This document shows, in pieces, positions 16,377 through 25,047 of a DNA stretch of 38,210 bases. The notes under the pieces were generated by a model that was not told the DNA's origin, did not search any database, and worked only from the letters and a program-made list of their open reading frames with translations. The stretch is taken from assembly GCA_023442945.1 (NCBI GenBank), contig JAEZWW010000009.1, positions 1 to 38,210 of the forward strand, in the 5' to 3' direction. The stretch is from Pseudomonadota bacterium (GTDB taxonomy: Bacteria; Pseudomonadota; Gammaproteobacteria; Burkholderiales; Burkholderiaceae_C). Position numbers and translations under genes: made by a program. The stretch's first letter is position 1. Each line of letters opens with the position of its first letter.

Positions 16377-17180
16377 ATGAAGGTGCGAGTGCTGGGCTGT
16401 TCCGGCGCCATCGCCCAGGGCTGTAAGACGACCTCGTTTCTGGTCGACCAGGACATGTTGATTGACGCCGGCACCGGCGTGGGAGACCTCTCCCGCGATG
16501 AGATGCTGCGCATCGACGACCTGTTCCTTACGCATTCGCACCTGGACCACATCGCCTACCTGCCCCTGATGGTTGACACCATCGCCGCGGCCCGGGTCGG
16601 CCGCCCGCTGCGCGTGCATGCGTTGCCCCACACCTTGCATGCACTGCGCCAGCACATGTTCAACGACCTGATCTGGCCCGACTTCACCCGTCTGCCCAGC
16701 CTGGCCATGCCCCTGCTCACCTTCCACGAGCTAGAAACCGGCGCCGTGCGCCAGGTCAAGGGCCGCACTGTGGAGGCCCTGCCTGCCGTCCACACCGTAC
16801 CCACCGTCGGCTACGCCGTGCAGGGGCCTGCCAGCGACGCCCCATGGTGGGTGTATTCAGGCGACACCGAACGCAACCCTGCCCTGTGGCAGCGCATCAA
16901 CCAGATGCGCGTGCACACCCTGGTTATCGAAACGGCCTTTTCCAACCGCGAACGCGAGCTGGCCCACGCCTCGCTCCACCTATCCCCCCAGGTGCTGGGT
17001 GAAGAGCTGGCCCAGATCGCGCCCGGGCACGACTACCCCATCTATATCTCCCACACCAAACCGTCCGAGACCGACACCATCATGCGGGAGATCCTGCAGC
17101 TGGGCGACCAGCGCCGCGCCGACGGCCACGCCCCGCACGACATCCGCTGGCTGAGCGACGGGCACGTTTTCGAGCTGTGA
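16377..17180 (+). CDS. Metallo-beta-lactamase-fold protein, probable class II 3',5'-cyclic-nucleotide phosphodiesterase
   Basis: This 267-residue soluble hydrolase starts MKVRVLGCSGAIAQ with TTSFLVD and LIDAGTGVGDL after it, the pattern of class II cyclic-nucleotide phosphodiesterases (PdeA/COG5212). The metal site is HSHLDH (53-58), followed by PAVHTVPTVGY, SGDTERN and ISHTKPSE with the further His and Asp ligands. It would hydrolyse cAMP to AMP. A GGGGAG site lies before the ATG, 15 bases after the cyclase stop, so the two are co-transcribed. That placement is the best support for cAMP as the substrate, since the fold alone also fits RNase Z-like hydrolases. The strict class II signature after the His motif is not fully met (HIAYLPLMVD). 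Confidence 0.8.
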   Translation: MKVRVLGCSGAIAQGCKTTSFLVDQDMLIDAGTGVGDLSRDEMLRIDDLFLTHSHLDHIAYLPLMVDTIAAARVGRPLRVHALPHTLHALRQHMFNDLIWPDFTRLPSLAMPLLTFHELETGAVRQVKGRTVEALPAVHTVPTVGYAVQGPASDAPWWVYSGDTERNPALWQRINQMRVHTLVIETAFSNRERELAHASLHLSPQVLGEELAQIAPGHDYPIYISHTKPSETDTIMREILQLGDQRRADGHAPHDIRWLSDGHVFEL

Positions 17181-17252
17181 TTGCCCCGGTCGGTGCGGTG
17201 TGCCAGCCCTGCATGACCGGTCCGTTGAGGCTGGTTGCCCAGAATTCGAACG

Positions 17253-17305
17253 AAATCGATCTCTAGCCCTACATTCATCTGTGCGGACAGCTATCAAAAA
17301 AATAG
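17253..17305 (+). repeat. Small interspersed repeat, copy 6
   Basis: One of the best-preserved copies: AAATCGATCTCTAGCCCTAC, then ATCTGTGCGGACAGCTATC and an A-rich end. It lies in the 423-base gap between the phosphodiesterase and pilin genes, about 70 bases after the former. The rest of that gap holds the dyad at 17377-17413, the sigma-54 promoter at 17510 and the pilin leader. Confidence 0.65.
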
Positions 17306-17376
17306 TACTTTTCTTGGCGTGACCGCCTCAATGGGCGTGCTTTGATGTTCGGCCAGCGCCTCACCACCTGCCAAAA

Positions 17377-17413
17377 CCTGTCCGCGAAACGTCAGCTGAC
17401 AAAAAAAGACAGG
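17377..17413. promoter_or_regulatory. Nested dyad, candidate enhancer site for the pilin promoter
   Basis: A perfect 10-base palindrome GTCAGCTGAC (17391-17400) is nested inside CCTGTC (17377-17382) and GACAGG (17408-17413), and both share nearly the same centre (17395). It lies about 140 bases upstream of the predicted transcription start. This is where a sigma-54 activator such as PilR binds, and TGTC is the core of described PilR sites in Pseudomonas. The regulator is inferred. Confidence 0.5.
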
Positions 17414-17509
17414 CCCTGAAGCCCACCAACCCGCCGCAAATTGTCACCTGGCACGGCCGGTGCCCAAGTTTCCGTGAACTGTTGCACGAACGCAGGCACC
17501 TCCCCAACT

Positions 17510-17526
17510 TGGCACGCCCCCTGCAA
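17510..17526 (+). promoter_or_regulatory. Sigma-54 (RpoN) promoter of the pilin gene
   Basis: TGGCACG-CCCC-CTGCAA matches the -24/-12 consensus TGGCACG-N4-TTGCA with one mismatch and the required 10 bases between GG and GC. The start of transcription would be near 17536, leaving a leader of about 68 bases to the pilin ATG. Sigma-54 control with PilR is the known mode for pilA in Pseudomonas and relatives. Confidence 0.85.
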
Positions 17527-17603
17527 ATAGAAAGGTGTGCGGCGACGCACGCTAAGCGAAGTGTCTCCCTCTACCGACCAACCAACTTTCAAAGGAACTG
17601 ACC

Positions 17604-18101
<498 letters not shown>

Positions 18102-18122
18102 GCCATCTGAATTGATGGTCAG

Positions 18123-18161
18123 AGAAAGCATAGCCCGCAAGGGCTATGCTTTCTTTTTTTT
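18123..18161 (+). terminator. Strong Rho-independent terminator after pilA
   Basis: AGAAAGCATAGCCC (18123-18136) pairs perfectly over 14 bases with GGGCTATGCTTTCT (18141-18154) around the stable tetraloop GCAA, followed by a run of T. It lies 22 bases after the pilin stop and would sharply reduce expression of the downstream transferase compared with pilin. Confidence 0.95.
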
Positions 18162-18179
18162 GTCTGCAGTGTATTGGCC

Positions 18180-20096
18180 ATGGAAGACCAGCGTTCGCCC
18201 ACAAGAGAGCCGGCTTTGAAAGCCTTTGTCGCGCTGTGCGCGGTGCTGCTTGGGCTGTACGCGTTTGGCGCTGGCGGTATCTTTTTCTTCGACGACGCGC
18301 CGTCGATGGACGGTTTGCTCGAAGTGCGTGACCGCACCAGCGCGTTGGCGTATGTGTTTTCTGGCGACGCGGGGCCGCTGGGCCGGCCCTTGGCGCTGGC
18401 CAGCTTTTTGCCGCAACAAGCGGCATACGCGGCGGGCCAGGCTGCGCCCTTCTTGTGGGTCAACATCGCGGTCCACCTTCTCAACGTCGTATTGCTTTTT
18501 GCGCTGGTGCTGCGTTTGCAGCGCGGTGTGCCGCACGTCCTGGGCACGGCCCCTTGGCTGGCACCCGCGGTCGCATTTATCTGGGGCGTGATGCCGATGC
18601 TGGCGTCTGCCTCCCTGATGATCGTGCAGCGCATGACGACCTTGAGTGCGGTGTTTGTGCTGCTGGGCTGCCATGCCTACGTTTGGGCAAGGCAGCAGGC
18701 GGTCCAGGGGCGCACGCTATGGACGGCCGTGGCCCTGGCTGCAGTCGGCTTATGCACCTTGCTTTCGGCGCTGGCCAAAGAAAACGGGGTGCTGTTGCCC
18801 CTGCTCTTGCTGGTGATGCACTACACCCTGTTCGGGCGGAACCCGGTCAAGGCGGCTGGGCAGCCCCAACCTCGGGCAACGTGGCAACTGCGCGGCGTCG
18901 CACTGTGCCTGTGGATCCCTTCCGCGGCGGTGCTGGCCTACATCGCGTTGCGCTTGCCCACCATCGCCTCCACGTACGCCAACCGACCCTTCACGTTGGG
19001 CCAGCGCCTGGCAACGGAGTCGGTGGTGCTTTGGGAATACCTGCGCGTTGCATTCCTCCCAAGGTTCGCCGACCTCAGCCCCTTCAGAGACGACTACCCG
19101 ATTCGGGAGTTTTCCGAACTGGGCGTGCAGCTGGCGATACTGGCTTGGGTCGTCACGGTAGCGGTCGGCGTGTGGCGCTGGCGCAAAGGGCACCCGCTGC
19201 TTCTCTTCGCGGTGTTTTGGTACTTGGTTGCCCATTTGCTCGAGTCGACCGTGTTCGCCTTGTTCCTGTATTTCGAACACCGCAACTACGTGCCACTCAT
19301 GGGTCTGGTGATTGCCTTGGTCGCCTGGGTTTCATCGTGGACGGCCTTACCTTTGCGGGTCAAGGCAGCGGTGGGCCTGGGTTACGCCGTATTTCTGGCA
19401 TTTGTCCTGTGGCAAGCCACCAGCACATGGGGTAGCCGCCAGCAGTTAGTATGGGCCCGGCAGCACCCTGATTCGCCGCGTGCGTTGCAAATGCTGGCCG
19501 GAGCTTACATGCAGGCGGGCAAAGCCAAAGACGTGGAAGGTATGTACCTCGATGCGCTGGAGCGCAACCCCAAACTCAGCAGCGTTGCTATACAAGGATT
19601 GCGAGCGAGTTGCTACCTTGGTGACGGCGGCGCTTCCACTCAACAGTGGTTCAGTCGGTCGCTGACTACATTGCCGTCAGGCGATTTCAGTCATTTGACG
19701 GTTTCGGCACTTCAAGCTGTGGCCCACCTTGTTATTCAGGGGCAGTGCGTCGGGCTTCGTCCCGACGATATAGTGGCTCTCGCAGATGCATTGGAATCCA
19801 ACGCCGTGTATCGGGTGTCGGATGCGCGTGCGGGGCTGCACGCAATTCGTGCCAATCTGCATCTGGCCAACCGCGATCTCAATGAAGCATCGACTCAGCT
19901 GAGAAAGGCGTTACAGGCGCGACCCGACATTGAAACGGTGCGTCTGTTGCACGAAATCGTCGGTCAGACCGACGGTGCCATTGCCGCCAACGAAGTGCTG
20001 AAGTGGGCAGCGGCGCTGCCCCCACCTGGACGTGGTCGATTTGCACGTCAGCAGTGGATGGACCAAGTGACTGCGATGGCAAGTCAGCCGCAATAA
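18180..20096 (+). CDS. GT-C fold membrane glycosyltransferase with C-terminal TPRs, candidate pilin oligosaccharyltransferase
   Basis: This 638-residue protein has about ten membrane helices in its first 430 residues and a soluble TPR-like C-terminus (QMLAGAYMQAGKAKDVEGMY, NLHLANRDLNEASTQLRKAL). The first periplasmic loop has FFFDDAPSMDGL with Asp38/Asp39, the metal or catalytic acidic pair of GT-C enzymes that use lipid-linked donors. Several O-oligosaccharyltransferases dedicated to pilins (for example TfpO) are encoded right after the pilin gene, as here. I therefore infer that it modifies PilA, but the family should be checked. ATG 18180 is chosen; TTG 18174 is in frame. Neither has a strong ribosome site, and the gene starts just 18 bases after the pilin terminator, so it depends on readthrough or its own promoter. 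Confidence 0.75.
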   Translation: MEDQRSPTREPALKAFVALCAVLLGLYAFGAGGIFFFDDAPSMDGLLEVRDRTSALAYVFSGDAGPLGRPLALASFLPQQAAYAAGQAAPFLWVNIAVHLLNVVLLFALVLRLQRGVPHVLGTAPWLAPAVAFIWGVMPMLASASLMIVQRMTTLSAVFVLLGCHAYVWARQQAVQGRTLWTAVALAAVGLCTLLSALAKENGVLLPLLLLVMHYTLFGRNPVKAAGQPQPRATWQLRGVALCLWIPSAAVLAYIALRLPTIASTYANRPFTLGQRLATESVVLWEYLRVAFLPRFADLSPFRDDYPIREFSELGVQLAILAWVVTVAVGVWRWRKGHPLLLFAVFWYLVAHLLESTVFALFLYFEHRNYVPLMGLVIALVAWVSSWTALPLRVKAAVGLGYAVFLAFVLWQATSTWGSRQQLVWARQHPDSPRALQMLAGAYMQAGKAKDVEGMYLDALERNPKLSSVAIQGLRASCYLGDGGASTQQWFSRSLTTLPSGDFSHLTVSALQAVAHLVIQGQCVGLRPDDIVALADALESNAVYRVSDARAGLHAIRANLHLANRDLNEASTQLRKALQARPDIETVRLLHEIVGQTDGAIAANEVLKWAAALPPPGRGRFARQQWMDQVTAMASQPQ

Positions 20097-20208
20097 TCGG
20101 CCGTTGACGCCAAAAAAGCGCCTCAGAGGCCGTTCGTACGCGTAGGTGGCACATGGATGCAGGTAAGCTCACCCCCGCTGAGAGGCTGAAAAAGAAAGAC
20201 TGCTACCT

Positions 20209-21063
20209 GTGACGGATCTGAGTGTGGTATTGCCAGCCAAGAATGAAGCTGGCGCAATTGGTCAAACGGTGCGCGCCATTCTGGGTGTTGCGCCAGGGGC
20301 TGAAGTCATCGTCGTCAATGACGGTTCGACCGATGACACACCAGAAATTGCTCGTGCTGCTGGTGCGACCGTGATTGACCACCCTTATTCAAAAGGCAAC
20401 GGAGCCGCCATCAAATCTGGGGCACGGGCTGCCACCGGGCGAACCATCGTTTTGATGGACGCTGATGGTCAACACGACCCGCACGATATCCCGCGGCTTC
20501 TCGGGCGACTTGAGGAGGGATACGACCTAGTGGTTGGCGCGCGGCAAAAAGGCTCTCAAGCGAGTTTGGGGCGCGGCTTGGCCAACCGTTTTTATAACTG
20601 GTTGGCGACTTACATGACTGGTCACGAAGTCAGCGACTTGACATCTGGCTTCCGTGCAGTGCGCGCGGACAAGTTTCGCGAGTTTCTTTACTTGCTGCCC
20701 AACGGGTTTTCGTACCCCACAACGAGCACGATGGCATTTTTTCGAGCCGGTTATTCTGTGGCCTATGAGCCTATTCACGCCGCCAAACGGGTTGGGAAAA
20801 GCCATATTCGACTTCTTCGGGATGGGGTTCGCTTCTTGCTCATAATTTTCAAAATCGGATCACTTTATTCTCCTTTGAAGTTGTTTGCTCCGGTTGCTTT
20901 GATGATGTTTGCAATCGCTACTGCCTGGTATGCGCACACCTTATTCAGTATGGGTCGCTTCACCAATATGAGTGCATTGCTCTACACCGGTGCCGTTATC
21001 ACGTTCATGATGGGCTTAATTTCCGAGCAAATCACGAGTTTGATGTATCGTCGGGATGACTGA
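20209..21063 (+). CDS. Family 2 glycosyltransferase with membrane anchor (polyprenyl-phosphate sugar synthase type)
   Basis: This 284-residue enzyme probably moves a sugar from a nucleotide donor to polyprenyl phosphate. The GT-A domain starts LSVVLPAKNEAGAIGQTV, has VNDGSTDDT, then VLMDADGQHDP (the DXD metal site) and DLTSGFRAVRADKF, as in DPM1- and ArnC-like enzymes. Two membrane helices follow at about 222-243 and 255-275. The start is a GTG at 20209, giving MTDLSVVLPAKNE; no good ribosome site is visible. It lies 112 bases after the GT-C gene and overlaps the methyltransferase by 8 bases. A polyprenyl-linked monosaccharide would be a natural donor for a GT-C enzyme. Confidence 0.87.
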   Translation: MTDLSVVLPAKNEAGAIGQTVRAILGVAPGAEVIVVNDGSTDDTPEIARAAGATVIDHPYSKGNGAAIKSGARAATGRTIVLMDADGQHDPHDIPRLLGRLEEGYDLVVGARQKGSQASLGRGLANRFYNWLATYMTGHEVSDLTSGFRAVRADKFREFLYLLPNGFSYPTTSTMAFFRAGYSVAYEPIHAAKRVGKSHIRLLRDGVRFLLIIFKIGSLYSPLKLFAPVALMMFAIATAWYAHTLFSMGRFTNMSALLYTGAVITFMMGLISEQITSLMYRRDD

Positions 21064-21793
21064 CGCGCGACGACCCCGCGAGTCGCTGCGCGACACCGAA
21101 CGTCTGGCTAAGGCAGAAAGAATTTTTAGCGTTTTGCTACCACACTTCTCCGAAGAACGGCTTTTGCGTATCCTTGAAGTCGGAACAGGAGTTGGCGCTA
21201 TCGCCTCGTATTTCGGGAGAAAGTTGGGTGAAGGCGCAGCGGAATACGCTGTTGATGTGCGCGGTCAACGATTATCCCGCAAAGGGTTTGAATTCAAGCT
21301 CGTAGACGGCATTGCGATTCCTTTTGAAGCCGGACACTTTGACTTGGTTGTCAGCAACCATGTCATAGAACATGTGGGCGATAGATTGAACCAGATGGAG
21401 CATGTTCGAGAGATACTTCGTGTATTGAAGCCTAGTGGGATAGGTTACTTGGCAGTGCCGAGCCGCTGGCAGATCATTGGGCCGCACTACGGGATTGGTT
21501 TTTTGAGTTGGTTACCAAGGCGGCGGCGCAGCGCATACCTCAAGAGGAGAGGTCGCGGAAACTACTCCGACTGTAAGCCAGTGTCTTTGAGTGAGCTCGA
21601 GAGCATTTTTACCAAAGTGGGTGCTTTCGCAGAAAACGTGCTGACGAAAGTCGTTCAGGGATTTAACAATGCGCAAGCTAAGGGGAATTTTCTCTTACGG
21701 ATTTTGCGTTATGCACACTCTGCATGGCTGACCCCGCTGAGAGCCCTCAGTCCAACGCATGTGTATCTCTTTGGGCGAGCTAGGCGAGGCTGA
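21056..21793 (+). CDS. Class I SAM-dependent methyltransferase
   Basis: This 245-residue protein has the Rossmann methyltransferase fold. The SAM-binding motif is ILEVGTGVGAIASYFG, the acidic second motif is AVDVRGQRL, motif III is DGIAIPFEAGHFDLVVSNHV and the post-motif is IEHVGDRLNQ with REILRVLKPSGIGYLAVPSR. This is the methyltransf_11 type common in polysaccharide loci, where it methylates a sugar or its phosphate. It overlaps the GT2 gene by 8 bases and is followed immediately by the GT4 gene, so these are translationally coupled. Base composition (about half GC) is below the window norm. The exact substrate is unknown. Confidence 0.87.
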   Translation: MTDARRPRESLRDTERLAKAERIFSVLLPHFSEERLLRILEVGTGVGAIASYFGRKLGEGAAEYAVDVRGQRLSRKGFEFKLVDGIAIPFEAGHFDLVVSNHVIEHVGDRLNQMEHVREILRVLKPSGIGYLAVPSRWQIIGPHYGIGFLSWLPRRRRSAYLKRRGRGNYSDCKPVSLSELESIFTKVGAFAENVLTKVVQGFNNAQAKGNFLLRILRYAHSAWLTPLRALSPTHVYLFGRARRG

Positions 21794-21794
21794 T

Positions 21795-23021
21795 TTGTCC
21801 ATTAACCTCTTGGTCCTCGCGTCCACGTATCCTCGCTGGGCGGGGGATCCCGAGCCCAGCTTTGTGCACGAACTTGCCCGTCGCATGGGCATGGGCTTTC
21901 GCGTCATCGTTGTGTGTCCGCACGCTCCGGGCGCCAAGCAAAGGGAGTTGCTCGACGGCGTTGAGGTCGTGCGATACAGGTATGCGCCCGAGCGCTTGGA
22001 AACCCTGGTCAACGACGGCGGCATCGTTGCAAATCTCAAGGCGCGATGGTGGAAGTTGCTTTTGGTCCCGGGGTTTGTCTTCGCGCAAGCCTGGTGCGCG
22101 TGGAAGATTTGCCGGCGCTCACGAATCGATGTCATTCATGCGCATTGGATTGTCCCCCAGGGCTTGATTGCTTGGTTCTTGAGGGTGATGTCGCGCCGCG
22201 ATTTGCCATTTTTGGTGACCTCGCATGGTGCTGACCTTTACGCTCTCCGTGGGCGAGTGTTCGAGGAGCTCAAGCGCGCTGTTCTGCGCCGCTCGGGCAA
22301 CGTCACCGTGGTCAGCGAGGCGATGCGGACTGCTGTGGCCGGGCTTGGCGTTGAGCCGAGCAAAGTAGAGGTTCGACCCATGGGCGTCGACATGTCACAA
22401 CGGTTCACACTCCCAGCGGCAGATTCGCGCAGTCACTACGAATTACTGTTCGTCGGGCGACTGGTTGAAAAAAAAGGCTTGCGCTATCTGTTGGACGCCT
22501 TGCCCGCGGTCTTGCGTCAGCGTCCGCAAACCCAACTCACGGTGGCCGGATTCGGCCCTGAAGAGGCTCAACTGAGAGCGACGGCTCGACGTCTCGGCGT
22601 CGATCAAGCCATTCGCTTCCTTGGCCCAGTGCCCCAGTCTGAGCTGCCCGCGCTCTACCAGCGTGCCGCACTGTTCGTTGCGCCCTTTGTAACGGCGGCA
22701 ACCGGAGATGAGGAGGGGTTGGGGCTCGTCGTTGTCGAGGCCATCGCATGCGGGTGCCCTGTATTGACAGGCAACGTGGCTGCCGCGCGCCAGGTGTTTG
22801 GCTCACGGTTTGAGGCGATGACAGTCGACCCGACAGATGCCGCGAGCCTGGCTGGGCGAATCATTGATTTGCTGAACGACCCGTCGCGCGCTCAAGCCGA
22901 CGTCATCGCATTGCGAGATGAGATTTGCCTGCGCATGGACTGGTCGGCAGTGGCGAGCGGCTACCGCGATTTGCTGACTTCAATGGCTGGTCGACCCAGG
23001 GGAAATCGTGCCGCCACCTGA
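21795..23021 (+). CDS. Family 4 glycosyltransferase
   Basis: This GT-B enzyme of about 408 residues transfers a sugar with retention. The N-terminal domain begins INLLVLASTYPRWAGDPEPS and has IHAHWIVPQGL and VTSHGADLYALRG. The C-terminal domain has LLFVGRLVEKKGLRYLLDAL and the nucleotide-binding EX7E motif in DEEGLGLVVVEAIACGCPVL. The TTG at 21795, one base after the upstream stop, was chosen because it follows GAGG and gives the typical family start; an ATG at 21759 is possible but lacks a ribosome site. It overlaps the next GT4 gene by 14 bases. A run of eight A at 22468-22475 encodes Glu-Lys-Lys. Donor and acceptor sugars are unknown. Confidence 0.88.
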   Translation: MSINLLVLASTYPRWAGDPEPSFVHELARRMGMGFRVIVVCPHAPGAKQRELLDGVEVVRYRYAPERLETLVNDGGIVANLKARWWKLLLVPGFVFAQAWCAWKICRRSRIDVIHAHWIVPQGLIAWFLRVMSRRDLPFLVTSHGADLYALRGRVFEELKRAVLRRSGNVTVVSEAMRTAVAGLGVEPSKVEVRPMGVDMSQRFTLPAADSRSHYELLFVGRLVEKKGLRYLLDALPAVLRQRPQTQLTVAGFGPEEAQLRATARRLGVDQAIRFLGPVPQSELPALYQRAALFVAPFVTAATGDEEGLGLVVVEAIACGCPVLTGNVAAARQVFGSRFEAMTVDPTDAASLAGRIIDLLNDPSRAQADVIALRDEICLRMDWSAVASGYRDLLTSMAGRPRGNRAAT

Positions 23022-24060
23022 AGACAGCAGTAGCGACGCCAAAGCACCACAAGTCTGGATGCCGGCGATTCGCGTCGGCACTGGGGTAGACACCTTTACC
23101 CGCCAGCTGGCTGAAGCACTCAATACCCTGCAGATTCCCACCACCATTGACTGGTTGCCGCTGAGGGCCGAGTATTTGCCTTGGAGCGTCGCAGTTCGGC
23201 GGCCACCCAGCGGGACCAAAATTGTCCACATTAATACGTGGCTTCACCCCCGGTTTTTGCCGTCCGGCCTCCCGGTTGTCGCGACCATGCACTTGTGCGT
23301 TCATGACTCGTTGCTTGATCCGTACAAAAGCGCTGCCCAAGCTATCTACCATCGTCGCTGGGTCCGATGGCTGGAAAGCAAAGTCCTTGAGCGCGCCGTA
23401 AAAACCGTGGCGGTCAGCGAATACACGGCAAAGCAAACGCAGTCCGTATTTGCCCTGCCGCCGGAAAAACTCACGGTGATCCCCAATGGCGTCAGGGTTG
23501 ATCTGGGCGACACTCCGGCACGTACCCTGCCCACGCATCGACCGTTTCGCTTGCTCTATGTCGGCAACTGGTCAACCCGCAAAGGTGTCGACCTGTTGGC
23601 GCCAATCATGCGTGGGTTGGGGGCGGGATTCGAGCTTTGGTACACGGCAGACGCGCGGGGCGCCCATGCCAGCGCAGCGCTGCCACCCCAGTGCGAATGC
23701 GTGGGCAGAAAGGCGGCGTCGGAAATGCCAGCGCTGTACGGGGCAGCGGATGCGCTCTTGTTTCCGTCTCGCATGGAAGGCTTACCGCTTGCCGTATGCG
23801 AAGCGATGGCCGCGGGCTTGCCCGTGATTGCCTCGGACCGGGCTTCCCTGCCGGAAGTCGTTTCGCATGGCCGAAACGGCTTTATCTGTCAGGCGGACAA
23901 CATTGGCGCGTACGTTTCTGCCATCCGCGACTTGGCTGGCGACAACAGGAGGTACCAGGCTTTTTCAGTGGCCGCTCATCGAGCGGCCCGCGATCGCTTT
24001 TCTGTTGAAACCATGGCGCGGCAGTACGCTGACTTGTATCGTGACATCCTTCGCAGGTGA
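23008..24060 (+). CDS. Family 4 glycosyltransferase
   Basis: This second GT-B enzyme has 350 residues. Visible features are the opening PQVWMPAIRVGTGVDTFTRQ, acceptor-side VVATMHLCVHDSLL, TVAVSEYTAKQTQ, IPNGVRVD, LLYVGNWSTRKGVDLL and the EX7E-type region FPSRMEGLPLAVCEAMAAGL with ASDRASLPEVV. The N-terminal half is shorter than usual, but the fold is complete. The start is a GTG at 23008 after GGGGAAA, overlapping the previous GT4 gene by 14 bases. It is the last gene of the plus-strand arm and ends 3 bases before the convergent galactofuranosyltransferase-like gene. The specific linkage cannot be predicted. Confidence 0.87.
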   Translation: MPPPEDSSSDAKAPQVWMPAIRVGTGVDTFTRQLAEALNTLQIPTTIDWLPLRAEYLPWSVAVRRPPSGTKIVHINTWLHPRFLPSGLPVVATMHLCVHDSLLDPYKSAAQAIYHRRWVRWLESKVLERAVKTVAVSEYTAKQTQSVFALPPEKLTVIPNGVRVDLGDTPARTLPTHRPFRLLYVGNWSTRKGVDLLAPIMRGLGAGFELWYTADARGAHASAALPPQCECVGRKAASEMPALYGAADALLFPSRMEGLPLAVCEAMAAGLPVIASDRASLPEVVSHGRNGFICQADNIGAYVSAIRDLAGDNRRYQAFSVAAHRAARDRFSVETMARQYADLYRDILRR

Positions 24061-24063
24061 ACC

Positions 24064-24978
24064 TCAATGCGGCCCGAGTGGGCGGCGGTCCAGGCGCCCC
24101 AACATACCGTCCACCATGCCGTGGTAGTAGGCCTTCACCTGCTGGGACCTGTCCTCAGCCGTTGGCAGAGTCCATGCCATTCGGTACAAAGTGACCACCA
24201 GCACGCCCAGTTGCTGCCCTCTGCCGTGGTGCTGCCGCGCGACCCACAAACGGTTGCGCACCTCGAAGTAGCGCTTCCACGCCGGAATGTGTTGGAGCCA
24301 GATCGTCCGGCGCCCCAGCCGCACAGGAACCAACGTAGGCAAGGGGTGGTGAAGAATCGCAGTGGGCTGCAGGTACAGCGGGTAGCCTGCCTTGCGCGCC
24401 CGCATCGTGAAGTCCACGTCATCGCCCGAGATGAACAGCCTGGACTCTGGCAAACCAATCGCCTCCAATACCGCGCTTGGCACCAGTAGGCCTAAGAAAG
24501 GCAGGGCAAAGACTTCCTGTGCTGCCTCCATATCGGCCAAGCGCCGGGTGGTTGAACCATCGGGCCGTGCCGCTGGCCAGCAAAGCGTGCCGTCGTCCGG
24601 CGCATGTCCCACTGCCGCCGGCCCGATGATGGATCGGGGACGCTCTTGCGCAAGCGCCAACAACTGTTCAAGGCAGGCGGACGAGGGTTCGGCATCGTCG
24701 TCCATCACCCAAAGCCAGCCATCCGCATGCTTTGGCGCTGATTGCATGCCAAGCGCGAAGCCCCCGGCACCGCCCACGTTGGCCTCGGAACGAACCACCG
24801 TCATCGCCAGCGCCGTGCGCGCCGCGAACTGCGCCAACGCATCGACCGTCTCCTGGCCCGAGCCGTTGTCGATCACCAGCAATTGATCTGGCTTTCTGCT
24901 TTGGCCATCAATGGCCCCCAGGACCTTGATCAACAGGGCCGGTCGGTTATAGGTGACGACGATGGCAGTAACGAACAC
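24064..24978 (-). CDS. Family 2 glycosyltransferase, galactofuranosyltransferase-like
   Basis: This cytoplasmic-face GT2 enzyme of about 304 residues has the start FVTAIVVTYNRPALLIKVL, then DNGSGQETV, NVGGAGGFALGM and WLWVMDDDAEPS with the metal-binding acidic cluster, and FISGDDVDFTMRARKAGY with the catalytic acidic pair. This pattern resembles GlfT1-type galactofuranosyltransferases. The neighbouring upstream gene is UDP-galactopyranose mutase, which makes the donor UDP-Galf, so transfer of galactofuranose is the best guess. The GTG at 24978 follows AAGG and gives a normal family N-terminus; a TTG at 25041, 7 bases after the mutase stop, would add 21 residues. It is the last gene of the minus-strand arm. 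Confidence 0.82.
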   Translation of the reverse strand: MFVTAIVVTYNRPALLIKVLGAIDGQSRKPDQLLVIDNGSGQETVDALAQFAARTALAMTVVRSEANVGGAGGFALGMQSAPKHADGWLWVMDDDAEPSSACLEQLLALAQERPRSIIGPAAVGHAPDDGTLCWPAARPDGSTTRRLADMEAAQEVFALPFLGLLVPSAVLEAIGLPESRLFISGDDVDFTMRARKAGYPLYLQPTAILHHPLPTLVPVRLGRRTIWLQHIPAWKRYFEVRNRLWVARQHHGRGQQLGVLVVTLYRMAWTLPTAEDRSQQVKAYYHGMVDGMLGRLDRRPLGPH

Positions 24979-25047
24979 GTGGGCCTTGCACAAGAGGGTT
25001 AAAAGAATCGGTCGGACAAGCTGACCATCGGCGGAACGCAATGGGCA

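Noticed and set aside
16377..17180. RNase Z or arylsulfatase as alternative identity for the MBL-fold protein
   Set aside because: The opening VLGCSG...TTSFLVD...IDAGTGVGDL and the neighbouring cyclase fit the cyclic-nucleotide phosphodiesterase group better, though biochemical proof is lacking.
20146..20163. TGGCAC...TGC, a possible sigma-54 promoter before the GT2 gene
   Set aside because: The spacing between GG and GC is 9 instead of the required 10 bases.
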